Shown piece after piece: positions 1-7,936 of a DNA stretch of 64,000 bases. The stretch is from contig NC_080542.1 in NCBI RefSeq assembly GCF_028640845.1, positions 63,315,064 to 63,379,063 on the forward strand. The letters are read 5' to 3'. Position numbers and translations under genes: made by a program. The stretch comes from Ahaetulla prasina. Lineage: Eukaryota; Chordata; Lepidosauria; Squamata; Colubridae. The notes below the pieces were generated by a model. It made no database searches and was not told where the DNA came from. It saw only the letters and a program-made list of their open reading frames with translations. Within the stretch, counting starts at the first letter, position 1. Each line of letters starts with the position of its first letter.

Positions 1-360
1 CACAGCTGCTGCAGTGCCTCTGTGGTTGTTCACTGACCACAGAGATGCTGCATTGTCCCCCATCCCCCACCCATCCCATTGGGTTCCCACACCCATTTCC
101 TACCCCAACTTTGGCTGAACCCTACCTGACCACTCAGTCCCCCAAGGGAGCCTAAAGCTGGGCAGCAGAAACTACCAGCACAGAAGGGTTGTTACAGCTT
201 CTAGGCCTCAGCCTGCTTCCCATCCAGGCCTTCAAGGGAGCCTAAAGCCAGGCAGAAGCTACCATCACAGAGGGCTTTTACAGCTTGTAGGCCTCTGTCT
301 ACTTCCCACTCAGCTACCCAAGGGACTTGCAGGACTTACTCCTCAGCTAGTTCTAGGGCC
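1..360. repeat. Short GC-rich minisatellite (about 88-bp unit)
   Basis: A module beginning CAAGGGAGCCTAAAGC recurs at about 143 and 233, with a third partial start (CAAGGGACTTG) near 319. Each module goes on through a CACAGA..GGG..TACAGCTT..TAGGCCTC core. Copies are clearly diverged, so this is an old array of about 2.3 units. No coding potential is evident. The array may extend beyond the left edge of the window. Confidence 0.6.
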
Positions 361-786
361 CAGCAGCATCCAACTTATTATCTTTTTGGGTTTTTTTTAA
401 CTTTAAAACCTATGGTAATTTTTAAACTTACTGTCACTATAAAGAAATACATTATCATATGATACAATTATTGGGATTTTATTTTATTTTAACCTACCAG
501 AATATAGCTGCTTTATAATTGTAAATCTTCCGAGATTTACAGAAATTCTGAAAATATAAACCTGCTGAATTATATACAGTATAATGTCTTTTAGCAATTG
601 TACTGCATCACAACAATGTTTTTTTAATCCCTGCGGATTCAAATTTATTTTATTTTATTAGAAGCTACAGCTATTGTGACTGCCATTTTTCTCTATACAT
701 TTAAGCATTAACATAACTGTCTAAAGAATATTAGTACTGTCTTAAGAAATTTTTCCAAAAAGAAACTCTAAATCGGTTTCATATAT
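361..786. other. AT-rich intergenic, nothing recognised
   Basis: AT-rich single-copy-looking sequence with T and A runs. I see no gene, RNA or complete repeat in it. Confidence 0.5.
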
Positions 787-856
787 GCATTGATAGTTTG
801 GTGGTAGAATTCTCACCAACCATGTGGGAGGCCGGGTTTCATTTCCAGTTAATGCA
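787..856 (+). pseudogene. tRNA-Gly-like pseudogene (anticodon position ACC)
   Basis: The 70-nt segment folds as a tRNA. The acceptor strands GCATTGA and TTAATGC pair over all seven positions with one G-T wobble. The D-arm and anticodon-arm region GGTGGTAGAATTCTC is the hallmark of eukaryotic tRNA-Gly(GCC). The anticodon position reads ACC instead of GCC. The T-loop is TTTCATT instead of TTCGATT, which breaks the B box, and one T-stem pair is mismatched. A TTTTT run follows at about 861. The best reading is a decayed tRNA-Gly gene copy, because tRNA-Gly with ACC is not a normal eukaryotic isoacceptor. A rare functional variant cannot be excluded. Confidence 0.6.
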
Positions 857-1099
857 ACTCTATTTTTGTGGGGGAGGAGTGAAGGCAAGGATTGCAATTC
901 ATAGGTTTCTCCCTAAAGATCCTAAGTTTACATTCCAGAAATCAGAAAAATTGTTTTGCCTAAATTAGGACAAAGTTTTTTGCAATTACATAAACAATGT
1001 ATTTGAAATAAGCCTGTAACAAAGTAAAAACTTGAACGCATTGAAAAACTTCGAAGCTTTATATTTCAAAGGACTCATTGGATTGCAAAAAAAAAAATA

Positions 1100-1171
1100 T
1101 GGAGATGCCGGGGATTGAACCCGGGACCTCACACATGCGAAGCGCGCGCTCTACCACTGAGCTACATCCCC
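1100..1171 (-). tRNA. tRNA-Ala (CGC)
   Basis: The complement reads as a complete 72-nt alanine tRNA. The acceptor strands GGGGATG and CATCTCC pair fully and keep the G3-U70 wobble that is the main identity element for alanyl-tRNA synthetase. The A box (TAGCTCAGTGG) and B box (GGTTCAATCC) match the RNA polymerase III consensus. The anticodon loop is TTCGCAT, giving anticodon CGC, and its stem contains two G-U pairs. A long T run (the A run at about 1087-1097 on the + strand) lies just past the 3' end and would terminate transcription. There is no intron and no encoded CCA tail, so it looks like a genuine gene copy, not a retrocopy. It serves cytosolic translation of GCG codons. Confidence 0.9.
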
Positions 1172-1590
1172 CAGCTGTGTCTGAAGAATGAAATTTATGC
1201 ATTCCACACATTACTACGTCTTAGACTAGAAAGTACTAAGAATAGTAATTCTATCATTAGTCTTTTCCTGATACCACTTTCTTTACAAAAGACATTAACT
1301 TCTATGCCAATCTTATTTAAAACCAGTAAGACAATACCAAAAAAACAAACCAACTGATCAAAGAAAATTAAACTCTCTCTTTAAAATGTATTTTATACAT
1401 GCCTGATTTATACATGTATTTGTTCAAATATGCCACATATTACCCATCACCTATTTTCAATTTCTTCATCCATTTTTCAATTTTTAATAAACATTTATTG
1501 AGGCATACAATTCTGCTTGTTCTAGTTTTTTTATGATTTAGTTATACTTTCTAGTTGCTCACTCCATTCTTTTTTTGTATATGTGTGTAG
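1172..1590. other. AT-rich intergenic, nothing recognised
   Basis: AT-rich sequence between the tRNA gene and a SINE. No convincing ORF, RNA or repeat was identified. Confidence 0.5.
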
Positions 1591-1594
1591 GACT

Positions 1595-1790
1595 TCAAAT
1601 CTGTTTTGACTCCTTGCAACTGCCTGGATTAGTCCCTACAGTTTTTACTGGTAAAATCTTTTTCCTCTCAAAGTACCGTAAATTTGCCATTGTCTTCTTT
1701 TAGAGCTGAGAGACAGTGACTGGGCACAAGAATATCCCACTGGCTTTGTGCCTCAGCAGGACTTAAGGTTTCCCAGTTTTTAGCCAAAGT
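1595..1790 (-). mobile_element. tRNA-derived squamate SINE (Sauria-SINE-like), diverged
   Basis: The reverse complement contains the recognisable SINE body: a CTAGAAA-like block, an ACTTAAG..GGCACAAAGCCAGTGGG block, then CCCAGTCACTGTCTCTC, followed by the tail segment with TGGCAAAT and GACTCCTTGCAACTGCCTGG-like words. The same body occurs at 4555-4900 and 22915-23095. The copy is diverged and its head is poorly preserved. Assignment to this SINE group is from memory of squamate repeats. Confidence 0.55.
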
Positions 1791-2021
1791 TTATTCTAAA
1801 TTGTACACTACTTTTAACAGCCAATTTTCAATTATGTAATTAAAGTCTTTAACCTATTTAAATTTACTGTAGTTTTACATTTAGAGAATGAAAATCTAGT
1901 CTGTACACTCTCATCTAAGCATAAACTACTGCAATTACCAGATTTTTAAAATAATCTCTTGTAGCTTTTCAGTGAGAATTCTGACACCTTTCCAAACATT
2001 AAAATATTAATTTTTACATGG

Positions 2022-2388
2022 TAGAATAGAGAGAATAGAGAATAGAATTTTTTATTGGCCAAGTGTGATTGGACACACAAGGAATTTGTCTTGGTGCATA
2101 TGCTCTCAGTGTACATAAAAGAAAAGATACGTTCATCAAGGTACAACATTTACAACACAATTGATGGTCAATACATCAATATAAATCATAAGGATTGCCA
2201 GCAACAAAGTTACAATCATACGTCATAAGTAGAAATAGATTGGTGATGGGAACGATGAGAAGATTAATAGTAGTGCAGATTTAGTAAATAGTTTGACAGT
2301 GTTGATGGAATTATTTGTTTAGCAGAGGGATGGCCTTCAGTAAAAAACTGTTCTTGTGTCTTGTTGTTCTGGTGTGCAGTGCTCTACA
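2022..2388 (-). mobile_element. 3' end of a CR1/L3-type snake LINE (sense on minus strand)
   Basis: The complement runs from GAGCACTGCACACCAG (about 2384) to TTGGCCAATAAAAAATTCTATTCTC (about 2022-2050). It matches the 3' UTR of the LINE at 50409-52294 nearly word for word, including the GAACGTATCTTTT and CCAAGACAAATTCCTTGTG blocks. The copy is 5'-truncated and ends in an ATTCT-type tail. It also shows the uninterrupted sequence of the site occupied by a solo LTR in the 50-kb copy. Confidence 0.8.
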
Positions 2389-2460
2389 TGCATGCATGCA
2401 TGTATTTATTTATTTATTTATTTATTTATTTATTGCCAAGTGTGATTAGACACAAAAGTG
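2389..2460. repeat. (ATGC)n-(ATTT)n microsatellite with LINE tail fragment
   Basis: CATGCATGCATGCATG passes into about eight ATTT units (2401-2433). These are followed by GCCAAGTGTGATTAGACACA, a further fragment of the LINE 3' end seen just upstream. Confidence 0.75.
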
Positions 2461-3407
2461 GCAATGAATGTAATATACATATTTATCCATATTCATTAAG
2501 ATTTTTCCTTCTTTTATTTAACTGGACCAAGAGTATAATACATATTTAAATCCTATTTATCAATTCAAATGATGTAATCATTTTTCATAAACACAACCTT
2601 ATTTGCAATTATATTTGCACCTATAGCATGATATTCTTACAAATACGCAAAACGTAAAGCATCTTGCTACAAAAGGATTTTTTTTAATGGAAAATAACAT
2701 TGGATAAAGCATCACTATAGAGAAATGCTCAGAGCAGAGAAGACAGTATGTTTTTAATAGGATTGCTTGAGCAAATACAAGATCAAACACATTTAAATAG
2801 CCCCTACTGAAGAGTATTCAGGACTATTTTATGAACAATGTCATGGAAGGACTGTATGTAGGATGGGCTTTCTGTCACACAACCATATCACATTCATCAC
2901 CAGAATAGGTGTATTAAAAAAGAGTAACAGAGTAGGATTGTTTTCAAACTACAATTATTCTCTTTTTAGTTCATTTTTCTTTTAAAAACAAGTCATATAT
3001 CAGAAAATCCATTTGTGAAATCTGGTTCATAGTGTAATCTGTTCTCCTGATGTTCTTCTCTCTCATCAAGTCTTTACCAGCTCTTTCTAGATAATTTCTC
3101 TCTTTTCAGGTGATTAAGAACTGAATCTTAAAAAGGAAAAAGTGTACCAAAACATCTAGAAAGAACACTGAAAGCTTTGAAAAGAGCTGACAATCAATGA
3201 GCAGAAAAAAAAATTTGAATTTACCTGATTTTATTCATTTTATTCACATAAATGCTATTTTATTTGCATTTGCTTCTCTGCACATAACCAGGAAGTAAGA
3301 TGTGTTTGTGCAAATTGATGTATGTGGTAACAATTTTTCTCTCTTGGAGCCTGAAAATATCATTAAAGTTATTGTAGCAGTAGCTTAATTAATCAGTCTT
3401 TACTTTC
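2461..3407. other. Intergenic, nothing recognised
   Basis: About 950 bp of AT-rich sequence. Short ORFs occur on both strands but none has a recognisable domain. No repeat was identified with confidence. Confidence 0.5.
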
Positions 3408-3415
3408 TTTGTATT

Positions 3416-3704
3416 CAGCGGTGGGTTTCAAATTTGTTTACTACCAGTTCTGTAGGTATGGCTTGGTGAGTGTGGCATGGCTTGGTGGGCATGGCAGGGG
3501 AAGGATACTCCATTCCATTCCCTCCCTACTCCAGGGGAGGGTTACTGCAAAATCCCCATTCCCTCCTGATCAGCTGGGACTTGGGAGGCAGAGAATAGAT
3601 GGGGGCGGGGCCAGGCAGAATTTTTACTATTGGTTCTCCAAACTACTCAAAATTTCCACTACCGGTTCTCCAGAACTGGTCAAAAACTCTGAAACCCACC
3701 TCTG
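3416..3704. mobile_element. Non-autonomous hAT-type element (289 bp)
   Basis: The termini CAGCGGTGGGTTTCA and TGAAACCCACCTCTG are inverted repeats. They are flanked by an 8-bp target-site duplication with one mismatch (TTTGTATT at 3408, TTTGTGTT at 3705). The subterminal regions carry the ACTACC(A/G)GTTCT words shared by the other elements of this family in the window. There is no transposase. hAT is inferred from the 8-bp duplication and CAG-type ends. Confidence 0.8.
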
Positions 3705-3712
3705 TTTGTGTT

Positions 3713-4540
3713 CCTTAGATGCCACCAGGAATTCAAGCAAGATTGTTGCTTTCAATAAAACTCTTAGCAGCAGCAAGTCAGTGGCAATAGCTTTGGATCA
3801 GTAATATAGAATTCCTTATCTTAGAAGATTTTTGCTCTACCAGTTGGCATTCATTCTTCTGCATTTTGATTGGTTTTATTTTATATTCTATATTTATCTA
3901 TGCTGAGTGATTACTTGTATGACAATCGGACAGTGCATTATAATAATAAATGTCCAAGTATCAATTGCTTCTTTACCCAAAAGAAGCTCCCAGAATTTCA
4001 CAGAAAAAACAAAAAATTAACTAAGCTACTATTAGAAATACCAGTTCCATTTATTTAATAGCTTTTCTTGTCCTCACTATAAATTTATCAAAGATCCAAG
4101 TATTTTGCAAAGCTTTTTATTCTATTATCAGTCAGGAGAAGCCTGTTAATCTGTTGTTTCCTTTAGGACGTAGTGCCAGCTCTTATCTTTTTCATAATAT
4201 TTAAGTAAGGCTTTCATAATATTTAAGTAACATATTTAATCAGTGTTTCAGCAAGTGACAGCCTCTGGTTGATTCTAGAAAGCCAAATACCTTGGATCTA
4301 TTTAGTACTTGGAGAGGTTCTATTTCAGATAAAGATGAAATCTGGATAGTGGACAAGAAAGTACCTGGAGACAGCAGTCGTGAACGAACTATTTTTTAAA
4401 AATCACAAAAAGCAAAGACCTGCAAACAGAGATAGAATGACGGCAAAAGAAAGCAAGGGTTAGTATCCAAGGTTGCTAATTGGTTCCTTGGATGCAACTC
4501 CAAAACATCTGGAGCACCACTGGCATTGACAAAATCGTTA
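3713..4540. other. Intergenic, nothing recognised
   Basis: AT-rich sequence with a local duplication of TTTCATAATATTTAAGTAA near 4190-4230. No gene or known repeat was identified. Confidence 0.5.
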
Positions 4541-4554
4541 TTAGTCAATTGAAA

Positions 4555-4901
4555 AAGGCAGCTTTGTTTACTGGTTAAGGTATGAAGCTAGAAACCAGGA
4601 CACTGTGAGTTCTAGTCCCGCTTTAGACTTGAAAACCAGCAGTGTGACATCAGGGTTACTGATGTGAGGAAAATAAGAGGAAGGTCTGTTAGCAGTGGTG
4701 GGATTCAGCCAGTTCGCACCACTTCGGGAGAACCGGTTATTAACTTACTGAGCAGTTTGGCAAACTGGTTGTTGGAAGAAATTATTAGGGTAGAGAACCG
4801 GTTGTTAAATTACTTGAATCCCACCGCTGTCTGTTAGGTATGTTTGACACCTTGAGTTATTTATAAAAACAGTAAAAGTGGAAATATAAATAAATGAATA
4901 A
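4555..4901 (+). mobile_element. Squamate tRNA-derived SINE, split by a hAT element
   Basis: The head contains TACTGGTTAAGG, GCTAGAAACCAGG and GTGAGTTCTAGTCCCGC, the last a degenerate B-box region. The tail is CACCTTGAGTTATTTATAAAAA followed by TAAATGAATAAA. The two halves are separated by the hAT element at 4693-4829, with TCTGTTAG duplicated at the junctions. Joining the halves across one copy of that duplication restores the expected SINE layout. Confidence 0.75.
4693..4829. mobile_element. Non-autonomous hAT-type MITE (137 bp)
   Basis: The ends CAGTGGTGGGATTCA and TTGAATCCCACCGCTG are inverted repeats. A perfect 8-bp duplication TCTGTTAG lies at 4685-4692 and 4830-4837. The interior has paired GAACCGGTT words. 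It is closely related to the copy at 36689-36819. It inserted into a SINE, so it is younger than that SINE. Confidence 0.92.
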
Positions 4902-5016
4902 AACTACTTGAACAGTTTACAACTTGAAATTTGCTCAGGTTGCACATAATGAGCTTGATAAAACCATTTTAATCTGGCAATTGATCAGAGATTATTTCAA
5001 TGGACTGGTAGAGAGC

Positions 5017-5112
5017 CAAGACAGCTGAGTGACTTTGGGCCAGTCACTCTCTCTCAGCTCAACCCACCTCAAAAGGTTGTTGTGGGGAAAATAGGAAGAT
5101 ATGTTAGCCATA
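5017..5112 (+). mobile_element. Partial squamate SINE body
   Basis: GTGACTTTGGGCCAGTCACT followed by CTCAACCCACCTC and GTTGTTGTGGGGAAAATAGG is the middle portion of the SINE found at 4555-4901. Head and tail are missing or too diverged to see. Confidence 0.65.
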
Positions 5113-5168
5113 TTTGTGCAAGTTATTTGAAAAAATAAGGTGTGATACATTCAAATATTTTCCCTATC

Positions 5169-5276
5169 GGTTCTGTGGGCGTAGCTTGGTGGGGGGGTGG
5201 TCCTGTGACTGAGTGGGCATGGCCCACACCCACTCAGTCACAGGACCCCACCCCACAAAGCCACGCACAAAGAACC
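5169..5276. repeat. Large imperfect palindrome (about 108 bp)
   Basis: The left arm (5169-5216, GGTTCTGTGGGCGTAGC through CCTGTGACTGAGTGGG) is mirrored on the right (5229-5276, CCCACTCAGTCACAGG through GCCACGCACAAAGAACC). The centre is near 5221-5226. The arm motif is the GGTTCTGTGGGC-TGGCTTGG..GTGACTG subterminal motif of the hAT-type elements in this window, so this looks like two such ends fused head to head. Confidence 0.8.
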
Positions 5277-5930
5277 CAGTAGGAAACTTTTTTGAATTTT
5301 CTGCTCAAGTCTGGCCTAATCTGTCAAAGACCTCCTGCTCTCCCTTCACCAGTCCCATTTCCCCTCCTTCAGAGGCCCTGGCCCTAGCCCCACTTCCTCC
5401 CTCACGACCACCTCTTTCTTTGGGCTTACCTTCCTCCTGTGGCAGCTGGTGGCAGGCAGAGGGCAAGGCAAGTCACGGCTGAGCCATCCCCGATGGGCTC
5501 TCCACAGCCCGTATCTTGCCCCCTCTTGTCACGAGATGCCTGCAGCTACCTCCTTTTTTTCGGTGCAGCTAGACACTTCTTGTGCCGAAAGAGAGACGGT
5601 GGCTGCAGGATTCTTGCAGGGAAAAAAATTACTGACCTCTGTCTACTCCACTTCGCAAACGCGCTGGGGCCCTGTTCTATCCACCAGCTGTGCACGTGCA
5701 CCCCATTCCCTGCACCGGAGCGGGAATCCAGCCACACCAAAAAAAGAGGTGGTGGTTTCGGGCATCTTGCAACAAAGGGGGCGAAATGCAAGCTGGTGGA
5801 GAGCCCAGCGGTGACAGCTTAGCCCTGGCTTACCTTCCTTGGCAGCCAGCCGCAGGAGGAAGGTAAGGACACGACGTGGCGAAGGAAGAGTGGGCAATAG
5901 GCAACGAGTGGGCAGTTGCTTATATCTCAT
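5277..5930. other. GC-rich segment, probably the interior of a decayed hAT-type element
   Basis: Base composition changes sharply to GC-rich, with pyrimidine runs and CAGCTGGTGGCAGGCAG and GGCAGCCAGCCGCAGG motifs. It resembles in style the GC-rich interior of the element at 44720-46297. Overlapping ORFs on both strands lack any recognisable domain and I treat them as chance. No intact right terminus was found. Confidence 0.4.
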
Positions 5931-5989
5931 TCAATTGAGATGATGTACTCAGCAATAGGTGAACGAGTCTATATTCTAATGTTTTGCCC

Positions 5990-6473
5990 TTCGTTATAGT
6001 GCTCTACTATTTTAAAAATATTTTTAAAAAGTTTTTCATGAGAGAGAGAAAGAGAGATTGAAATTTATACCCTCTCGGGCCCCGCCTTGGAGCTTCCTGT
6101 TCCTGTGTAAGAAATGTATTCTGATTGGTTGTCAGACTCCCAAGGGGCCATGCAGCAGGTTGTCTTGAGTCCCAGGCTTGGTTGAATCTTGCAGGGTGAT
6201 GTAATATTCCCAGGTGCCATCTGGGAATATGGGTAGAGGGTTAATCCTATTATGTCCTGAGCATAAAGGTCTTTTGTAGATAAGCTGGCCAAGCCTTTTG
6301 TCCTGTAGATAGGATGACCCAGTCTTTCTGGGGCTATTAACAAAGGTAGGAGCTGCTTTCCAAGAGCATGTATTTCCTTTTCTCATCCAGGGAGGTATAA
6401 TATTCTGCCTTCTTAATATTTCCTAGAATATTTCATACTTCTAGGAGAGGGGTGGGTGCTAACTTCCTACACA
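5990..6473 (-). mobile_element. LTR-like promoter region (U3/R of a retroelement), minus strand
   Basis: Read on the minus strand it starts TGTGTAGGAAGTTAGC at 6473. It contains a CCAAT box (CAACCAATCAG, near 6125) and then a TATA box in GAGGGTATAAATTTC (about 6060-6075), followed by a CTCTCTTTCTC tract. This order is that of a retroviral or LTR-retrotransposon U3-R. The 3' boundary and target-site duplication could not be placed. It lies about 1.4 kb upstream of PDIA4 and points away from it. Family unknown. Confidence 0.45.
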
Positions 6474-6790
6474 AGATACTGTATTATAGGGGCGAGGAAT
6501 CTGTTTTCATTCCTAAGTAACATTGCTGCCCAAGAACATAATGTTCCTCCAAGATAGTCATTTAACTTTTGATAAGTTATCAAAATAGTTATGAATAGTT
6601 ATCCAAACCCAAATTCTCTGCATTTCTTCGGAATCTGTATTAAGAGGCAAACGTCTCAATCCTGAATACTACAGTATTCTTCCATCTAAAATTCTGCAAT
6701 AAGCCTGTGAAATAATGAAAGCTATTTACAGGACTCTAGTCTGCTGTCTAGTAACATTAACGCATATGTTCTTGTTACCAAGGCTCCTTC

Positions 6791-6858
6791 AATAGAATAG
6801 AATAGAATAGAATAGAATAGAATAGAATAGAATAGAATAGAATAGAATAGAATAGAAT
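6791..6858. repeat. (AATAG)n microsatellite, about 13 units
   Basis: Near-perfect AATAG pentanucleotide array directly abutting the 3' end of a minus-strand LINE copy. In LINE sense it is an (ATTCT)n tail. Confidence 0.97.
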
Positions 6859-7102
6859 TTTTATTGGCCAAGTGTGATTGGACACACAAGGAATTTGTCT
6901 TGGTGCATATGCTCTCAGTGTACATAAAAGAAAAGATACGTTCATCAAGGTACAATATTTACAACACAATTGATGGTCAATATATCAATCTAAATCATAA
7001 GGATTGCCAGCAACAAAGTTACAGTCATACAGTCCTAAGTGGAAAGAGATTGGTGATGGGAACTATGAGAAGATTAATAGTAGTGCAGATTTAGTAAATA
7101 GT
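6859..7102 (-). mobile_element. 3' end of the CR1/L3-type snake LINE
   Basis: The complement matches the 3' UTR of the element at 50409-52294 (TACTAAATCTGCACTACT, GGCAATCCTTATGATTTA, CACACTTGGCCAATAAAAA). It ends in the (ATTCT)n microsatellite at 6791-6858. A small duplication of TAAATTAAATTTAATA follows at about 7100-7140. The copy is 5'-truncated and non-coding. Confidence 0.85.
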
Positions 7103-7205
7103 AAATTAAATTTAATAGTAAATTAAATTTAATAAATTTAGTAAAGTCAAGGCCTTAATACTACCTTAATAAAATATTTAACTAGAACCAACCCATTTAC
7201 TCAAC

Positions 7206-7213
7206 TGACGTGG
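7206..7213 (+). promoter_or_regulatory. UPR element (TGACGTGG)
   Basis: Exact match to the UPRE consensus TGACGTGG bound by ATF6/XBP1 in vertebrates, about 630 bp upstream of the PDIA4 start codon. The match is direct. Function is inferred from the known ER-stress induction of PDIA4. Confidence 0.5.
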
Positions 7214-7272
7214 ACCAGCCTAAGCGTCCAAGCTCACCCGCCCTATGACTATTTCTGTTCCTCACAATCAGA

Positions 7273-7842
7273 CCAATCCAACAGCGATAAGTGTCTTCTC
7301 GTGAGCCTAACTGAACCCCGCACCTCCACGCCCCCATTTTCTTTGTCCGCTTTTCTTTTGCTCCACCCCAGGATTTGTTTGCCTTTCCAAACGAGTGGCA
7401 AGTCTTGATTGGTAGTTTCCAGGAGAGCCAATCCGTGAGAGGCACCTCAGTAGAGTTTTGTAGGTTTAAAAAAAAAAATCCGCACAAGCTGAGCATATAG
7501 TGACACGCTTCACTGGGCTTTTTTGTGTGTGTACCGCCACACCTTGCAGCGAGAAGATTGGCCATAAGAGATGCAAGCGCGGGGACGTTCCACTTTCAGA
7601 AGTTGACACCCCCCCCCCCGCTGAAAGTCACTTTTTAAAACAACTTTCACCCCTTTCAACATACGTCGCTCTTGGATTGGTTGACTAGTCAGGCGTCTCA
7701 CTGTTTTCCTAGCCAATCAGGGCGCACGACTTCCTGTAAATTCGCCTTCTGGGAAGAAGAGGCTTTATTTTCTTAAGCGAAGAGCGAGAGGGAGGCGTGT
7801 TGCCGAGAAGAATTGGACGCGAAAGAGGAGGTTGCTGCTGCA
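7273..7842 (+). promoter_or_regulatory. PDIA4 promoter and 5' UTR with CCAAT/ATTGG cluster
   Basis: CCAAT or ATTGG cores occur at 7273, 7408, 7428, 7557, 7676, 7713 and 7812, an unusually dense series for 550 bp. Local GC content is higher than in the flanks and a C run lies at about 7607-7619. No TATA box is obvious. This fits an NF-Y-dependent, TATA-less housekeeping and ER-stress promoter. The transcription start cannot be fixed from sequence and is probably within about 7700-7800. Confidence 0.6.
7394..7412 (-). promoter_or_regulatory. ERSE-like element, one mismatch
   Basis: On the minus strand this reads CCAAT-N9-CCACT, against the ER stress response element consensus CCAAT-N9-CCACG. 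The spacing is exact and one base of ten differs. It would bind NF-Y plus ATF6, as known for ER chaperone promoters. Functional status is inferred. Confidence 0.5.
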
Positions 7843-7936
7843 ATGAACGTCAGAAGAGTGTGCTTGCTAACGCTTATCCTGGCATTGGCACAGCTTGCTT
7901 TACTAGCCAGATGCCAAGAGGAAGAAGAAGAGGGAG
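7843..7936 (+). CDS. PDIA4: PDIA4 coding exon 1 (signal peptide)
   Basis: Encodes residues 1-31 plus one base. A basic n-region (MNVRR) and a long hydrophobic core ([16 protein letters not shown]) are followed by RC-QEEEEEG, so cleavage is likely near residue 24. The donor is G|GTAAGG. Reading can be extended upstream in frame only through a TTG, which is not a plausible start. Confidence 0.93.

Noticed and set aside
5439..5930. Overlapping ORFs of 81-127 codons in the GC-rich block
   Set aside because: Four frames are open at once on both strands, with no domain and no codon-use signal. More likely the interior of a mobile element.
7713..7730. Second ERSE at the CCAAT box 7713
   Set aside because: A CACG lies nearby but the spacing is shorter than nine bases, so it does not fit the ERSE rule.
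7813..7842. Upstream in-frame TTG as the PDIA4 start
   Set aside because: It would add ten residues before the signal peptide. TTG is not a normal eukaryotic start and the ATG at 7843 begins a proper signal sequence.
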